In this document: one piece after another, positions 1 through 8,701 of the stretch
How the letters are laid out: each line of letters opens with the position of its first letter
Numbering within the stretch: position 1 is the stretch's first letter
Source of the DNA: ENR-C20 sp942493145
GTDB lineage: Bacteria; Bacillota; Clostridia; Acetivibrionales; DTU013
Assembly: GCA_942493145.1 (NCBI GenBank)
Contig: OW818679.1
Span: 2,604,001 to 2,668,000, forward strand
Direction: 5' to 3'
Length of the DNA: 64,000 nt
Notes under the pieces: generated by a model
Database searches by the model: none
What the model was told of the DNA's origin: nothing
Seen by the model: the letters and a program-made list of their open reading frames with translations, nothing else
Translations under genes and position numbers: made by a program

Positions 1-288
1 AAGTCCATCAAGAAGAATCACAAATCTGTCCTGTAAAATCTCAGGATAATATTTGGTTGTTTTATCGTTCGCTGTCTTTTTATTCATGGCTATCTGTTCA
101 TCAAGTTTTTCAAGCGACTTAATATCAGTGTTGGCTTTTTCAACCTGCTGTGCAACTTGAATATTCTCAATTGAAATTGTCTTCAGCCTCTCGAATTGGG
201 GCTTGAATAACAGATAATAGCTTAAAGCCAATAATGCAATTATGCATAACACCAGAAGCATTACTTTTTCTCTAACAGTAATTTTCAT
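1..288 (-). CDS. pilO: PilO-like type IV pilus inner-membrane protein (5' part only)
   Basis: Partial gene: 96 codons are visible before the left edge of the window cuts it off. It starts with MKITVREKVMLLVL, a short cytoplasmic segment, followed by one membrane helix (about residues 9-27) and a coiled-coil-like stretch rich in Lys, Glu and Gln (about residues 35-70). This layout, its position directly after pilM and pilN, and the ATGA overlap with the pilN stop codon fit PilO. PilO pairs with PilN through coiled coils and links the cytoplasmic PilM to the envelope part of the pilus machine. The identification rests mostly on gene order and topology, because the sequence of this family is poorly conserved. 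Confidence 0.72.
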   Translation of the reverse strand, partial: MKITVREKVMLLVLCIIALLALSYYLLFKPQFERLKTISIENIQVAQQVEKANTDIKSLEKLDEQIAMNKKTANDKTTKYYPEILQDRFVILLDGL

Positions 289-845
289 TTTATAATCACG
301 TCCTTCAATTTGCATTGAATATCAAATTGCAAAATGCCTGTGCCTTCTGATTTTTGTATTTTACCAACAGAAGCTTCCTGTATCTGCCCCAGTTGGCTAA
401 GATTATGCTGAAGCTCAGCAATTTCAGCATTGTTATATGCGAATGCTTCTATATTAATCATATTCTGATCCAGTGTTATAGTTTTAAACTTAATACCTGG
501 GGGTATTTGTTTTTCAATATCACTGATCAAATTGATTTTAAGGATATCTGCTCTTTCTAAATCTTTATCAACGATATCCACCAGCTTAATATATTCATTT
601 ATTATTTCAATTTGTTTGTTTTTGCTTTCAACCTGTGCAAGTTTCTCTTTGATTTCGGCCGATTCCAAATATCGCTTCATTTCGGAAGTACTTGCATTAA
701 GCTTGTATGCCATAAATTCGGTTAATGCATAGGATCCGCCTATCAGTATTACTACAATCAACAATATAATTGAAACAAGGTTGGTCTTTTTGCGTGCAAT
801 CTGCTTATTACTGATATATTCGGAAAAAAAGTTAAAATCCCTCAT
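285..845 (-). CDS. pilN: PilN-like type IV pilus assembly protein
   Basis: 186 residues. A short cytoplasmic N-terminus (MRDFNFFSEY) is followed by a membrane helix at about residues 24-44, a charged coiled coil at about 50-95 and a small extracytoplasmic domain. Known PilN proteins have this topology and bind PilM through a short N-terminal peptide. The classic INLLP motif is not obvious here, so the call leans on topology and on the order pilM-pilN-pilO. It starts 11 bases after the pilM stop codon and overlaps the next gene by ATGA, which suggests translational coupling. Confidence 0.78.
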   Translation of the reverse strand: MRDFNFFSEYISNKQIARKKTNLVSIILLIVVILIGGSYALTEFMAYKLNASTSEMKRYLESAEIKEKLAQVESKNKQIEIINEYIKLVDIVDKDLERADILKINLISDIEKQIPPGIKFKTITLDQNMINIEAFAYNNAEIAELQHNLSQLGQIQEASVGKIQKSEGTGILQFDIQCKLKDVIIK

Positions 846-856
846 ACTACCTCCAG

Positions 857-1900
857 TTATAATCTAATTAATGCGCCTGCAGCATTCAAATAGTATAATA
901 AAGCAGGATCCATAGCACATATTTTTTTAATGCTATCAAGGTAGTCTATCTTTATAACATTAACACTGATATTTCTCTTCAGGTATTCATCCAGACCGAT
1001 CAGTAACGAACTGCCGCCAAATATGAATATGTCGTTGACTGGTTTTCCGTTTCCCCGGGTTGAATAGAATTGAAGCACCTTCTGCAATTCCATTGTCAAC
1101 TGACCAAGAATGGTTTTTATCGGTTCATCCTCATCATTGTAATTATCAGAATCTAAATTCAGCCTCATACCCAATTTTTTCTGTTCTGCTCTATCCAATG
1201 TGAGATTGAAGAACGGGGCAATGGCGGTATCAATTTCTCGGCCTCCAAAAGCAATGATCCTGTTCATTTCCAGTTTTCCGCCTGAAATTATACTTATTGA
1301 GGTAGTTTTGTACCCAATATCAAGCAGTGCATACGAACCATATTGGTCGTAACTCTTGTTATTTACAGAAAACTGACCGCAGAAAAGCTTGTATACGGCA
1401 TTTGAATGAATATCCAGTGCCACCGGCGTCATTTTAAGCTCGTCTGCGAGTTTAAAATATCCCTCAACAATTTCTTTGGGCATAGCTGCCGCATGGATTT
1501 TTAACCTTCTAACGTCTCCGTCCTTAAAATCATCCGTTATCCTGTATTCAATATGATACCTTTCAGGAGAGCCAGGAATATATTGTTCCATTTCATACTG
1601 TACAGCATTACCCAGTTCATTAGTTTTTACGAAGGGAATTGTGAAATCCCTTGTAATGATCTGGGTACTTTGAACCACAAAAATAACATTGCGTGAGCTG
1701 ATTCTTTTTTCCAGCAATGTATTCTTCAACACTTCCCTGATTAGATTAATGTCTTCAAGTTTACCGTCATTTATAGCACCGGCTGGTGTTGAAGCAAGTA
1801 ACGTATTGCTGATTTCTGGTTGTCCAGCTTTATTAACCCCTTCAACGCCATGAATATATTTACTGCCTATGTCTAAAGATAAATACTTTTTAATGCTCAA
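857..1900 (-). CDS. pilM: PilM, actin-like ATPase of the type IV pilus machine
   Basis: PilM is a cytoplasmic actin-fold ATPase that recruits PilN and PilO to the motor. The phosphate-binding motif SLDIGSKYIHGVEG lies near the N-terminus, a second nucleotide-binding loop (ALLDIGYKTTSISII) lies mid-protein, and an adenosine-type loop (IFGGSSLLIGL) lies near the C-terminus. The frame stays open upstream to an ATG at 1942. I prefer the TTG at 1900, because it follows a GGGGGTG ribosome binding site at good spacing and gives the usual short N-terminus (MSIKKYLSLDIG, 347 residues). It is the first gene of the pilM-pilN-pilO group and lies downstream of the minor pilins. Confidence 0.9.
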   Translation of the reverse strand: MSIKKYLSLDIGSKYIHGVEGVNKAGQPEISNTLLASTPAGAINDGKLEDINLIREVLKNTLLEKRISSRNVIFVVQSTQIITRDFTIPFVKTNELGNAVQYEMEQYIPGSPERYHIEYRITDDFKDGDVRRLKIHAAAMPKEIVEGYFKLADELKMTPVALDIHSNAVYKLFCGQFSVNNKSYDQYGSYALLDIGYKTTSISIISGGKLEMNRIIAFGGREIDTAIAPFFNLTLDRAEQKKLGMRLNLDSDNYNDEDEPIKTILGQLTMELQKVLQFYSTRGNGKPVNDIFIFGGSSLLIGLDEYLKRNISVNVIKIDYLDSIKKICAMDPALLYYLNAAGALIRL

Positions 1901-2034
1901 ATGTTTGCACCCCCAAAATAAGTATGTCGAAAATAGATGCATAAATTGCCGAATTTGATAAAATTATGTCTGTTAATAAGATAATAATAGCATTTATGGT
2001 AATAAAGATAAATAGATAAATGAACTTACTATAA

Positions 2035-2907
2035 TTAGGAATCAATATACCAATCATCGTCGGTATAAGTCACATTATAATCGTATTCAGTATCATCCCA
2101 AAATTTAATATGTAAAAGCAATGTTCTCCCAACTTCTACGTTTTTCGTAAAATTCAACTCAATTGAGTCGGTCCCTTGTGTTAAGGTCCCATAACGCGTA
2201 GTATCAGTAGTGCCTTGATCAATTATTGAAGTTCCTGAAGCAGCTAAATTCCTATTAAAAGTTACATCCAGAATTTTTTTACCATTACCCGTTCCTATTG
2301 TTGCGTTCGGCCTTTGTGTCTCCGATATAAACCCTGTTAATGTCTTATATTTAATTGCAGTTCCACCCGCAGTCGTAGCTCCTGTTATAACATTGCTGGT
2401 ATTCAGATTTACATTAAGGCTTAAAATATCTGCTGATATATTGTAATCCCTGTTTTTATAGCTTGAAGAGATAGATATAGCCAAAGATTTTAAAGGAGAT
2501 ACACTACTGAAAAGCACAGCAGTACCTGACCCAGGAGTTCCAATCGGGTATTTTTTAGAACCGTATCTGTCCAATTCCACAATATACCCCATTGTCGTCT
2601 CTGTCGTGTCATCAAAGTATATGTATTTATCATATGCGCCTATGGAAGAAGGGCTGCTTATAAGGCTGGAATCCATTGTACTCATTATTTCGATGTCAGT
2701 CGCGTATCTAACCTTGTTAGTAATATCTTTTGTTACAACCCTTAATTTGTTTTGTATATCATATTGGTCCGAACTTATAAAGAAAAATCTATTTGATGTC
2801 ACCAAAAGGGATAGAACCAATCCTAATACAATTATAAGAAGGCTTAAAGCAATAATTATCTCAATCAGAGTAAAACCTTTTCTATTTTTTAAATTAGCCC
2901 CAAACAT
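2035..2907 (-). CDS. PilW/PulJ-like minor prepilin
   Basis: 290 residues. A short positively charged leader ends in KNRKG, followed by FTLIEIIIALSLLIIVLG, which is a class III (prepilin peptidase) signal with the conserved Glu at +5 and a hydrophobic helix. The large C-terminal globular part, about 250 residues and rich in Ser, Thr and Asn, is longer than in a major pilin. This is typical of minor pilins of the PilW/PulJ kind, which help initiate the fibre at its tip. The start has a well-placed GGAGG-like sequence. It sits third in a set of three pilin-like genes transcribed together. Confidence 0.85.
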   Translation of the reverse strand: MFGANLKNRKGFTLIEIIIALSLLIIVLGLVLSLLVTSNRFFFISSDQYDIQNKLRVVTKDITNKVRYATDIEIMSTMDSSLISSPSSIGAYDKYIYFDDTTETTMGYIVELDRYGSKKYPIGTPGSGTAVLFSSVSPLKSLAISISSSYKNRDYNISADILSLNVNLNTSNVITGATTAGGTAIKYKTLTGFISETQRPNATIGTGNGKKILDVTFNRNLAASGTSIIDQGTTDTTRYGTLTQGTDSIELNFTKNVEVGRTLLLHIKFWDDTEYDYNVTYTDDDWYIDS

Positions 2908-2918
2908 ATTAAGCCTCC

Positions 2919-3332
2919 CTATGGTATCAATGAAACTAAAGTTACGTAGCCTCTTCCATTTTGGTAAAAGATAAGTAATGTAACCATGTTAAAACTATTA
3001 CCATCAATAGTTTTATTTGATATCCAAAATCTCATATGATCACCGGAACTATATGCTGATGTGAGTTCAGTGTAATCAGCTTTTGATACGGCACCTGATG
3101 ATATTGATTGTATATACGCTGCTGTAGGTGTTCCAGCCTGATATATCTTATCAATTATTGTCTGTGCCTCTTCCATTGCCTTTGTTTTACTGCCGTTTGC
3201 AATTATTGTTGTAAAACCTGCGGAAAAGCTGCTAAAAAAAACAGTCACTATTATTCCAATTATTGCAAGCGCAATAATAATTTCAATTAATGTAAGTCCC
3301 TTTTTGTTAATGGTTTTTTTAAATAATTTCAT
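2919..3332 (-). CDS. Minor prepilin (type IV pilin-like, PilV/GspI type)
   Basis: 137 residues. The prepilin cleavage motif is KKG followed by LTLIEIIIALAIIGIIV. The residue after the cut is Leu rather than the usual Phe, but Glu +5 is present. The frame extends upstream to 3365 and would overlap the preceding gene. The ATG at 3332 has a GGGAG ribosome binding site and gives a normal 13-residue leader, so I use it. The globular part is short (about 100 residues) and ends in a hydrophobic strand. The genes on both sides are also pilin-like, so it is probably a minor subunit of the same pilus. Confidence 0.85.
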   Translation of the reverse strand: MKLFKKTINKKGLTLIEIIIALAIIGIIVTVFFSSFSAGFTTIIANGSKTKAMEEAQTIIDKIYQAGTPTAAYIQSISSGAVSKADYTELTSAYSSGDHMRFWISNKTIDGNSFNMVTLLIFYQNGRGYVTLVSLIP

Positions 3333-3339
3333 AAGAAAT

Positions 3340-4464
3340 CTACTCCCTACTCCACATAAAAGCATCTGATGAACCTACTGAGTATTTATAAAGCGATTCT
3401 ATTGCTTTAATAATAATGTCCTGGCTGTCAATTGCAATTAATTGACCTGATGTTATTGGGTTATGGATATCTACTCCATTTTCAAAAAAGTAATATCCCT
3501 TAGTTACCAATATCGTTGAATCTTCGGATACATCATCGCCAAAATATACTATTCCGTATCTTGATCCTGCTGTGAAATTATAAACAGCAGGTGATCCCGA
3601 ATAATAACTGCTTCTATCATAATAACCAGTAAACGAAAGCCCATTAATAAAAGCCAGGTATCTGTTTACATTCTCAAAGCCAACTGTCCCATCTGAATAA
3701 TATAAGCGGCTGGGCGAAGGTGGCCTGTTACCAGTTACATCTGATGATAGCGCAAAAACTACATTATCGTCCGTACTGTTCAAAGTTACACCAGTTTGAA
3801 AATAAATTATTTCAGAATCAAACGTAATATCTACCGAGTTAGGTATCTGTTTGAAGCTTAATCCACCATAATCAGAAAATAATATGGATGATGCCTGGAA
3901 AGTCGAAGGTGAATGACCACCCTGTGGGGATCGAATAGGGTGACCTTCCAAAGTAACACCCTTACCTTTATATGAATCAACAGTAGTAACAGAATGTATT
4001 AAGTTGACTCCAGAAACCCATTCATTCGGATTTGTTTCAGAAGAAGCTGGAAATGCCAAATCAAGAGTAAGTGTAACTTTTTCTGATGATGGAGATGAAC
4101 CAAGAGTGGTGCCGATTGATATAACCTTCATCTGTGTACTATCTATAGCCTGGTATTCCAAAGTGTAAGTCCCTGCATTATCAACACTGAAGTTTGTTGC
4201 TGGAAGACCAGCTTTCTTTGTATTCATGGCAGAGATAAGTGCGGTCATGTCTGTATAAGAAGAATTATTCAATGAAGTTTGAAGAAGTTTAAGGCCGGCA
4301 TAAACTCCAGAACGTCCCAAGTAGTGGGCTTGAGTATCCCTTGACTGATATGAAGCCATTCTGGACTCTGAAGTAACCAAACTCCACAATGCAGTTATTA
4401 AAATTGTCAATACCAGCATTACCATCAAAACTACTGGTAAAGCTACTCCTTTTCTATTCTTCAT
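3340..4464 (-). CDS. PilX/GspK-like minor pilin-like protein
   Basis: 374 residues. The N-terminus MKNRKGVALPVVLMVMLVL resembles a prepilin signal followed by a hydrophobic helix, but the Glu expected at +5 is replaced by a non-acidic residue. PilX and GspK proteins share that loss and cap the tip of pilus-like fibres. A SRDTQAHYLGRSGVYAGL stretch after the helix matches the conserved segment after the N-terminal helix in PilX-type proteins (AxYxAxSGxxxA style). The large C-terminal part has no recognised domain. It is the first gene of the minor pilin group and overlaps none of its neighbours; the gap to the next gene is 7 bases. Confidence 0.75.
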   Translation of the reverse strand: MKNRKGVALPVVLMVMLVLTILITALWSLVTSESRMASYQSRDTQAHYLGRSGVYAGLKLLQTSLNNSSYTDMTALISAMNTKKAGLPATNFSVDNAGTYTLEYQAIDSTQMKVISIGTTLGSSPSSEKVTLTLDLAFPASSETNPNEWVSGVNLIHSVTTVDSYKGKGVTLEGHPIRSPQGGHSPSTFQASSILFSDYGGLSFKQIPNSVDITFDSEIIYFQTGVTLNSTDDNVVFALSSDVTGNRPPSPSRLYYSDGTVGFENVNRYLAFINGLSFTGYYDRSSYYSGSPAVYNFTAGSRYGIVYFGDDVSEDSTILVTKGYYFFENGVDIHNPITSGQLIAIDSQDIIIKAIESLYKYSVGSSDAFMWSRE

Positions 4465-4787
4465 GCTTTCTTAACCTCACATATCAAGTCATGTTACAAA
4501 AACATTAAAACTAATTGTTAAAATATATCTATAAAATATTATATAATATCTATTTGCATAATGCGACAAATAATATATCTACTTTGTTATATTATAATAA
4601 ATATTACAATATCTAGTCTATTGCATTTTTCAATTTACTGAGAGTTGTAGCTTCTTGCAGTTATTGTCAATTTATCTATTTTGAATTATGCTATAAAATC
4701 ATGACCGTTAGATAAACATCAGTCATCTACCAATCATAATCCATAAATCCATTTTCTACTTCATTTAAAAATTGATTCTAAATCATG
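4465..4787. other. AT-rich intergenic region upstream of the minor pilin genes
   Basis: About 320 bases with no convincing coding frame. The part nearest the pilX-like gene is extremely AT-rich, with TTGTCG followed 20 bases on by TATAAT on the minus strand, a poor promoter match. No clear terminator hairpin follows the stalk-domain gene, so read-through from upstream is possible. Confidence 0.5.
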
Positions 4788-7064
4788 TTAATATTCAGAT
4801 GCTGCTAATTCAAATGTAGTTGAAGCCTTTACAACAGTGTATTTCTGTGTAACTGCATCAAATATCACCATGACTTTTTTCCCCTTAAAATCAGGATCTA
4901 TATCTACTGCAGTGAATTTCCCAACAACACCATATGTGTTTTTATTTAACCGAACCATTTTTTCCAGGGTAAAACCCGGCATAACCTTAGTCAGTGCTTG
5001 AGTTAAGAGGAAAACTGATTCTTTCGTTTCACTGTCTGCTCTGCCTGACATAAAGGTCAGTCCATCTTCATAATTATACCATTTGCCTAACGAAAAAGCA
5101 TTGCCTACACTATCAAAAGACTTACCATTATAACTAAATACCTTACTTCTGTTTAAATCCGTGTCCTGGCCATAAATCATTAAAGATGTGCTTTTAATAG
5201 CCATTTGAATAGCCTCTGTTTCAACTGCAATATTTCTATATACGCCGTTTTTCAGTTCTAATATTGTTTTTCTCACAGTATCATTCAATCGGTTATAATC
5301 TTCAACAGCCAAAACAATCGCTCCATTAGGTAGTTTTACTATTTCAGATATCGTTCGTATATCCAACAATGGATTACCCAAAGTGAGTCCGTTTACATTC
5401 CAAGTATTTAGATAATTATCCCCGGAATAATCGACGCCAATCAAATACAGTTGATTGTCAAATAACCTCATCGAGTTGATTTTATTGTCTTTCCCTGCAA
5501 AAGTTTTCATCTCCGCGATGGTATTCCGGGAATATGCAATAGCTGAAAGCCCAATACTGGCTCTCATGTTTTTATAGTCAGGTTTATAATTATCAGATAT
5601 AACTGTATAGACCACAGTTGGTGAAAAAGTGATGGAGTTGTCAAGACAAAGCATAAATGTTTTATCTATACCTGTGAGAATCTTCGAACTATACCGCACA
5701 TCCGTCTGTGTTATAACCCCTGTTGAACTTACTGTAGCCTTTACGTTCTGGATTGATGGTGTAAGTCCTGTTACGATAGCATATAATTTACCATTGATCA
5801 CCTGGGCGTCTCCAAGCGTGATATTTACATATCCACTATTTCCATTTTCATACTCAAAAAATTCTACAGGCTTCAAATCAGTTTCTGTTAAGACATGTAA
5901 TACGTTCTTTAGTTTTACGTAGATATAATTATCTGTTTGAAAAACATCCTTTAATGTTACAACTTGACCGGCTGACACCTTAATTGGCCTTAAAACTCCT
6001 GTTGATCCATTTATCTTGTAAGTATAAAACCAGGCATCATCACCAACAGCCTTGGTTCCCAGCAGATAAAGTATATCGCCATCAATGATGTAATCCTTTA
6101 TGATAAAACCATAAGGTTCGTTATCCGCCTTTAGTTCTTGAGGGGTCCAGGAAGACTTGGTAAATCGCATTATGGAATACTCTCTTTTACTGTTGCTTTT
6201 GCTGACCAGTGCCTGCTCATCTGTCACAACGAATACACCCATATTGAAATCTGAATCAATAATGGTCATCTTCGAGCCGTCATATCTCCATAATTCATCA
6301 ATCTTTTTTAAACGGTTGTACATATGAATCATAAGGTGATTGTTAAATTCGAAGCTGTTTTTAACTTCATAGTCCTTAAGCAAAAGCTTTAATTCGCCAT
6401 CATATCCCATTACCTGAGTTGTGTACAGAACAGGGTCAAGTACTGTTATGACAAAGCTGTCTTTGAATGGAAGTACATTAGTGATTTCTTTACCTTTAAT
6501 TTCTATCCTTTCAGCTCTTCCCTTCCTGAATATATCTAAAACTGCGACAGGTTTCTTTTCTGCATCCAATTTCTTCTCTGAGAGTATGAAGCTCCCAATA
6601 TCAGGTCTGACTGCTAAAGTTACTTTTATTGGATCTTTAGCAGTTACCCATCCAACAACTGCATTTGAATTTTCTGATATGAATCTCAAGGGTACAAATG
6701 TTCTGCCATTTACTGTTTCGGGTGCAGCTGGCATGATCTTTTCAACGCCATCTACATATGCTTTATTGCTTCCAATAGTCATCGTTATGCGTTTATATCC
6801 ATTTGAACTGATGATCCTTTTTGTAGCTGGTACATACTCAACCATATAACCCAATTCTTCAAATATGGCACGCATGGGTACCATAGTCGTACCACTTTTT
6901 ATATAAGGAGCAGCATCTAATTTCATAACACCACTAGTAGTCGACAATTCTGTTTTCCCAATGTTAAATTCCAAAGAAACTTGTGGAGCTGCGTTTACTG
7001 TAAATGATAAGGTTATAAATATAAAAGACAGGATTATGGTTAAGTACCATTTTTTCATAGTCAT
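4788..7064 (-). CDS. Large secreted protein with copper-amine-oxidase-like stalk domain
   Basis: 758 residues from the ATG at 7064, which follows GGGAGAGG at 7 bases; an in-frame ATG 30 bases upstream lacks such a site. A signal peptide (to about residue 27, NAA) is followed by a stalk domain of the Cu_amine_oxidN1 type at about residues 35-150. Its marks are SGTTMVPMRAIFEELGY, ITMTIGSNKAYVDG and NGRTFVPLRFISE. The remaining 600 residues are rich in beta strands and repeat short blocks of the type YxxDGxL, which suggests a propeller-like fold that I cannot name. Stalk domains are common in clostridial surface proteins and do not indicate oxidase activity. The position inside a pilus locus suggests a surface or pilus-associated role, but that is inference. 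Confidence 0.8.
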   Translation of the reverse strand: MTMKKWYLTIILSFIFITLSFTVNAAPQVSLEFNIGKTELSTTSGVMKLDAAPYIKSGTTMVPMRAIFEELGYMVEYVPATKRIISSNGYKRITMTIGSNKAYVDGVEKIMPAAPETVNGRTFVPLRFISENSNAVVGWVTAKDPIKVTLAVRPDIGSFILSEKKLDAEKKPVAVLDIFRKGRAERIEIKGKEITNVLPFKDSFVITVLDPVLYTTQVMGYDGELKLLLKDYEVKNSFEFNNHLMIHMYNRLKKIDELWRYDGSKMTIIDSDFNMGVFVVTDEQALVSKSNSKREYSIMRFTKSSWTPQELKADNEPYGFIIKDYIIDGDILYLLGTKAVGDDAWFYTYKINGSTGVLRPIKVSAGQVVTLKDVFQTDNYIYVKLKNVLHVLTETDLKPVEFFEYENGNSGYVNITLGDAQVINGKLYAIVTGLTPSIQNVKATVSSTGVITQTDVRYSSKILTGIDKTFMLCLDNSITFSPTVVYTVISDNYKPDYKNMRASIGLSAIAYSRNTIAEMKTFAGKDNKINSMRLFDNQLYLIGVDYSGDNYLNTWNVNGLTLGNPLLDIRTISEIVKLPNGAIVLAVEDYNRLNDTVRKTILELKNGVYRNIAVETEAIQMAIKSTSLMIYGQDTDLNRSKVFSYNGKSFDSVGNAFSLGKWYNYEDGLTFMSGRADSETKESVFLLTQALTKVMPGFTLEKMVRLNKNTYGVVGKFTAVDIDPDFKGKKVMVIFDAVTQKYTVVKASTTFELAASEY

Positions 7065-7246
7065 TATTGCACCTCTCCCTCGATAAAACACCAATTATGT
7101 AATTTATTAGATTATATTACTTTGATTGTTGAAAAACAATAATATGTCATAGGAAAATTTGTAATAATTCTATAAACATGTCTGCTCAAATACTGTAAAT
7201 TTTCTGCAAAATCTTTGAGACTCTCCTTGGGAAATACCTGAGGTTC

Positions 7247-7345
7247 TCAGTCTATAACGTCGGCTACCCATTCGGCCAGTCCGCGAACGTCAGCCGAAAG
7301 TTTTTCAGCCAGTTCAGCCGTTTTTTGCAGCGAATCGTTTGCACC
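7247..7345 (-). pseudogene. Fragment of a helical protein, possibly a chemoreceptor C-terminus
   Basis: A short open stretch ends in a stop at 7247 and reads SLQKTAELAEKLSADVRGLA and then EWVADVID. This heptad-rich amphipathic helix resembles the end of a methyl-accepting chemotaxis signalling domain. It has no start codon or upstream coding sequence, because the pilin terminator lies directly before it. It is therefore probably the leftover 3' end of a lost gene. The family assignment is weak. Confidence 0.3.
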
Positions 7346-7357
7346 TTATGACAGGAA

Positions 7358-7388
7358 AAGAGCCAGCATTTTTAATTTGCTGGCTCTT
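7358..7388 (-). terminator. Intrinsic terminator after the major pilin gene
   Basis: An 11-bp perfect stem (AAGAGCCAGCA with TGCTGGCTCTT, 9-base loop) is followed by a short U-run on the minus strand. It lies 43 bases beyond the pilin stop codon. It would separate the abundant pilin message from the downstream stalk-protein gene. Confidence 0.85.
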
Positions 7389-7430
7389 AAATTCATACTC
7401 TATCAATTAAAATAGCTTTGCTTAGCATGT

Positions 7431-7829
7431 TTAGTTCATTTCAACTGGGCTTAGAACACCACCCGATATTGTTCGACCAGCGGTTACAACAGTAGTATCA
7501 GGCAAGGTAAGACTGACTGTAAATGTACCATCAGTATCCATTGCAGTAATTGAAGAATCAGTATTTACACCATCAACACCCGATACAGTTTCTATATCAG
7601 TTAACTCAGCAGCTACTGTGAAATCAGGGTAAACACCATGTTCCGCTTCATAACCATCAATTGCAGTACCTACACTTTTTGCTGCTACTAATACCTCGGT
7701 CGCTCTAGCCTTGTTCTGGAATCCAGTAAACCTAGGTATCAGCACAGCAGCCAAAATACCCAGAATAGCAATAACAACAATCAGTTCAATCAGTGTGAAT
7801 CCTTTTTTGTTTCTCATTTTCCTTAACAT
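7431..7829 (-). CDS. pilA: Major type IV pilin (PilA-like)
   Basis: 132 residues from the ATG at 7829, which follows AAGGGGGA; the frame extends upstream without a better site. A short basic leader (MLRKMRNKKG) precedes FTLIELIVVIAILGILAAVL, the textbook type IVa pilin N-terminus with Phe +1 and Glu +5. The mature protein of about 122 residues is short and has no Cys, so the C-terminal disulfide loop of Gram-negative pilins is absent, as is usual in clostridial PilA proteins. The strong ribosome binding site, its own promoter-like sequence and the terminator fit a highly expressed structural subunit. Confidence 0.92.
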   Translation of the reverse strand: MLRKMRNKKGFTLIELIVVIAILGILAAVLIPRFTGFQNKARATEVLVAAKSVGTAIDGYEAEHGVYPDFTVAAELTDIETVSGVDGVNTDSSITAMDTDGTFTVSLTLPDTTVVTAGRTISGGVLSPVEMN

Positions 7830-7895
7830 ATTTATTTCCCCCTTAAAAATATTTGTTTTTTTATTTATATAAAGGTTATACCTTCTTTTTTTATT

Positions 7896-7924
7896 TTTAG
7901 ACATTAATCTCTATATTTCGTCAA
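7896..7924 (-). promoter_or_regulatory. Possible pilA promoter
   Basis: On the minus strand TTGACG (-35) is separated by 17 bases from TCTAAA (-10, four of six consensus positions). It lies between the sigma-factor stop and the pilin start. A small inverted repeat (AAGGT, three bases, ACCTT) lies just downstream. The match is moderate. Confidence 0.4.
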
Positions 7925-7939
7925 TTTATTTAATTTACA

Positions 7940-8665
7940 TTACGATAGAGTCTTTCTTATTTCTTCCAAACTTGAATGTAAAACTCTTGATACTTTTCTT
8001 TGGTTAATTCCCAGATGTTTTGCCGTCTGCTCCTGGGTCAGATCCTTGTAAAAAAGCATGTTTATAACGTTTTTCTGAAGCGTATTAAGCTTGTTCAATG
8101 CCTGTTCCAGTAAAATTCTGTCCTCGATTGGCAGTTTGAAGGATTCAAGCCTTACCGATTCAATTCTTGATATATCTATATCATCTATCGGTACCAGACC
8201 GCTTCTCATTATTTCGCTTATTCCTGTTTCCTTGACATTAACTTTTTTCGATATACTTTCAATGGATGGAATTTCTCCATTTTCACTAAGTTCATCATTT
8301 ATCATCAAGTCGACCCGAATTTGAAGTTCTTCAATAATCCTTGGTTTGTAAAAAGAAGCTTCCTTTCTTATGTAATGCCTTATTTCTCCCATAATCAGGT
8401 TGCCTGCATAAGTGGAAAAGCTGGTCCCAACATCACGGCTATAACGCTTCAAAGCTTTCATAAGGCCTTCGGTACCTACCTGCATAAGATCATCAAATTC
8501 ATGTCCTTTTCCGTACAGCCTTACAAAGTACCTGATAAACCTGTTACCGGCTTTTATAACAGCCTCAAGGTTTTCTTCATTGCACATGAAAAAATATTGA
8601 TCAGCTGCATCATTAAGGTTTATATTCTGTTCCTGGCTGTTTGTTATAACTTGCGATTCCAACAT
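7940..8665 (-). CDS. Alternative sigma-70 family factor within the pilus operon
   Basis: 241 residues. Region 2 is clear (GHEFDDLMQVGTEGLMKALK, then a FSTYA motif and MGEIRHYIRKE), followed by a region 3-like segment (IPSIESISKKVNV) and region 4 with a helix-turn-helix (LTQEQTAKHLGINQRKVSRV). It lacks region 1.1 and is the size of the sporulation/SigB/FliA group (group 3), and resembles the SigF/SigG/SigB branch most. The gene lies between pilC and pilA in the same orientation. It could direct pilus or surface-protein genes, but no target promoter can be proven here. No anti-sigma factor gene is adjacent. Confidence 0.85.
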   Translation of the reverse strand: MLESQVITNSQEQNINLNDAADQYFFMCNEENLEAVIKAGNRFIRYFVRLYGKGHEFDDLMQVGTEGLMKALKRYSRDVGTSFSTYAGNLIMGEIRHYIRKEASFYKPRIIEELQIRVDLMINDELSENGEIPSIESISKKVNVKETGISEIMRSGLVPIDDIDISRIESVRLESFKLPIEDRILLEQALNKLNTLQKNVINMLFYKDLTQEQTAKHLGINQRKVSRVLHSSLEEIRKTLS

Positions 8666-8701
8666 ATTCTCATTAATCCTTTATGCATTAAAATGTAGCA
8701 A

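Noticed and set aside
4788..7064. Reading the stalk-domain protein as a copper amine oxidase
   Set aside because: Only the N-terminal stalk-type domain is present; the catalytic domain with the topaquinone Tyr motif is absent.
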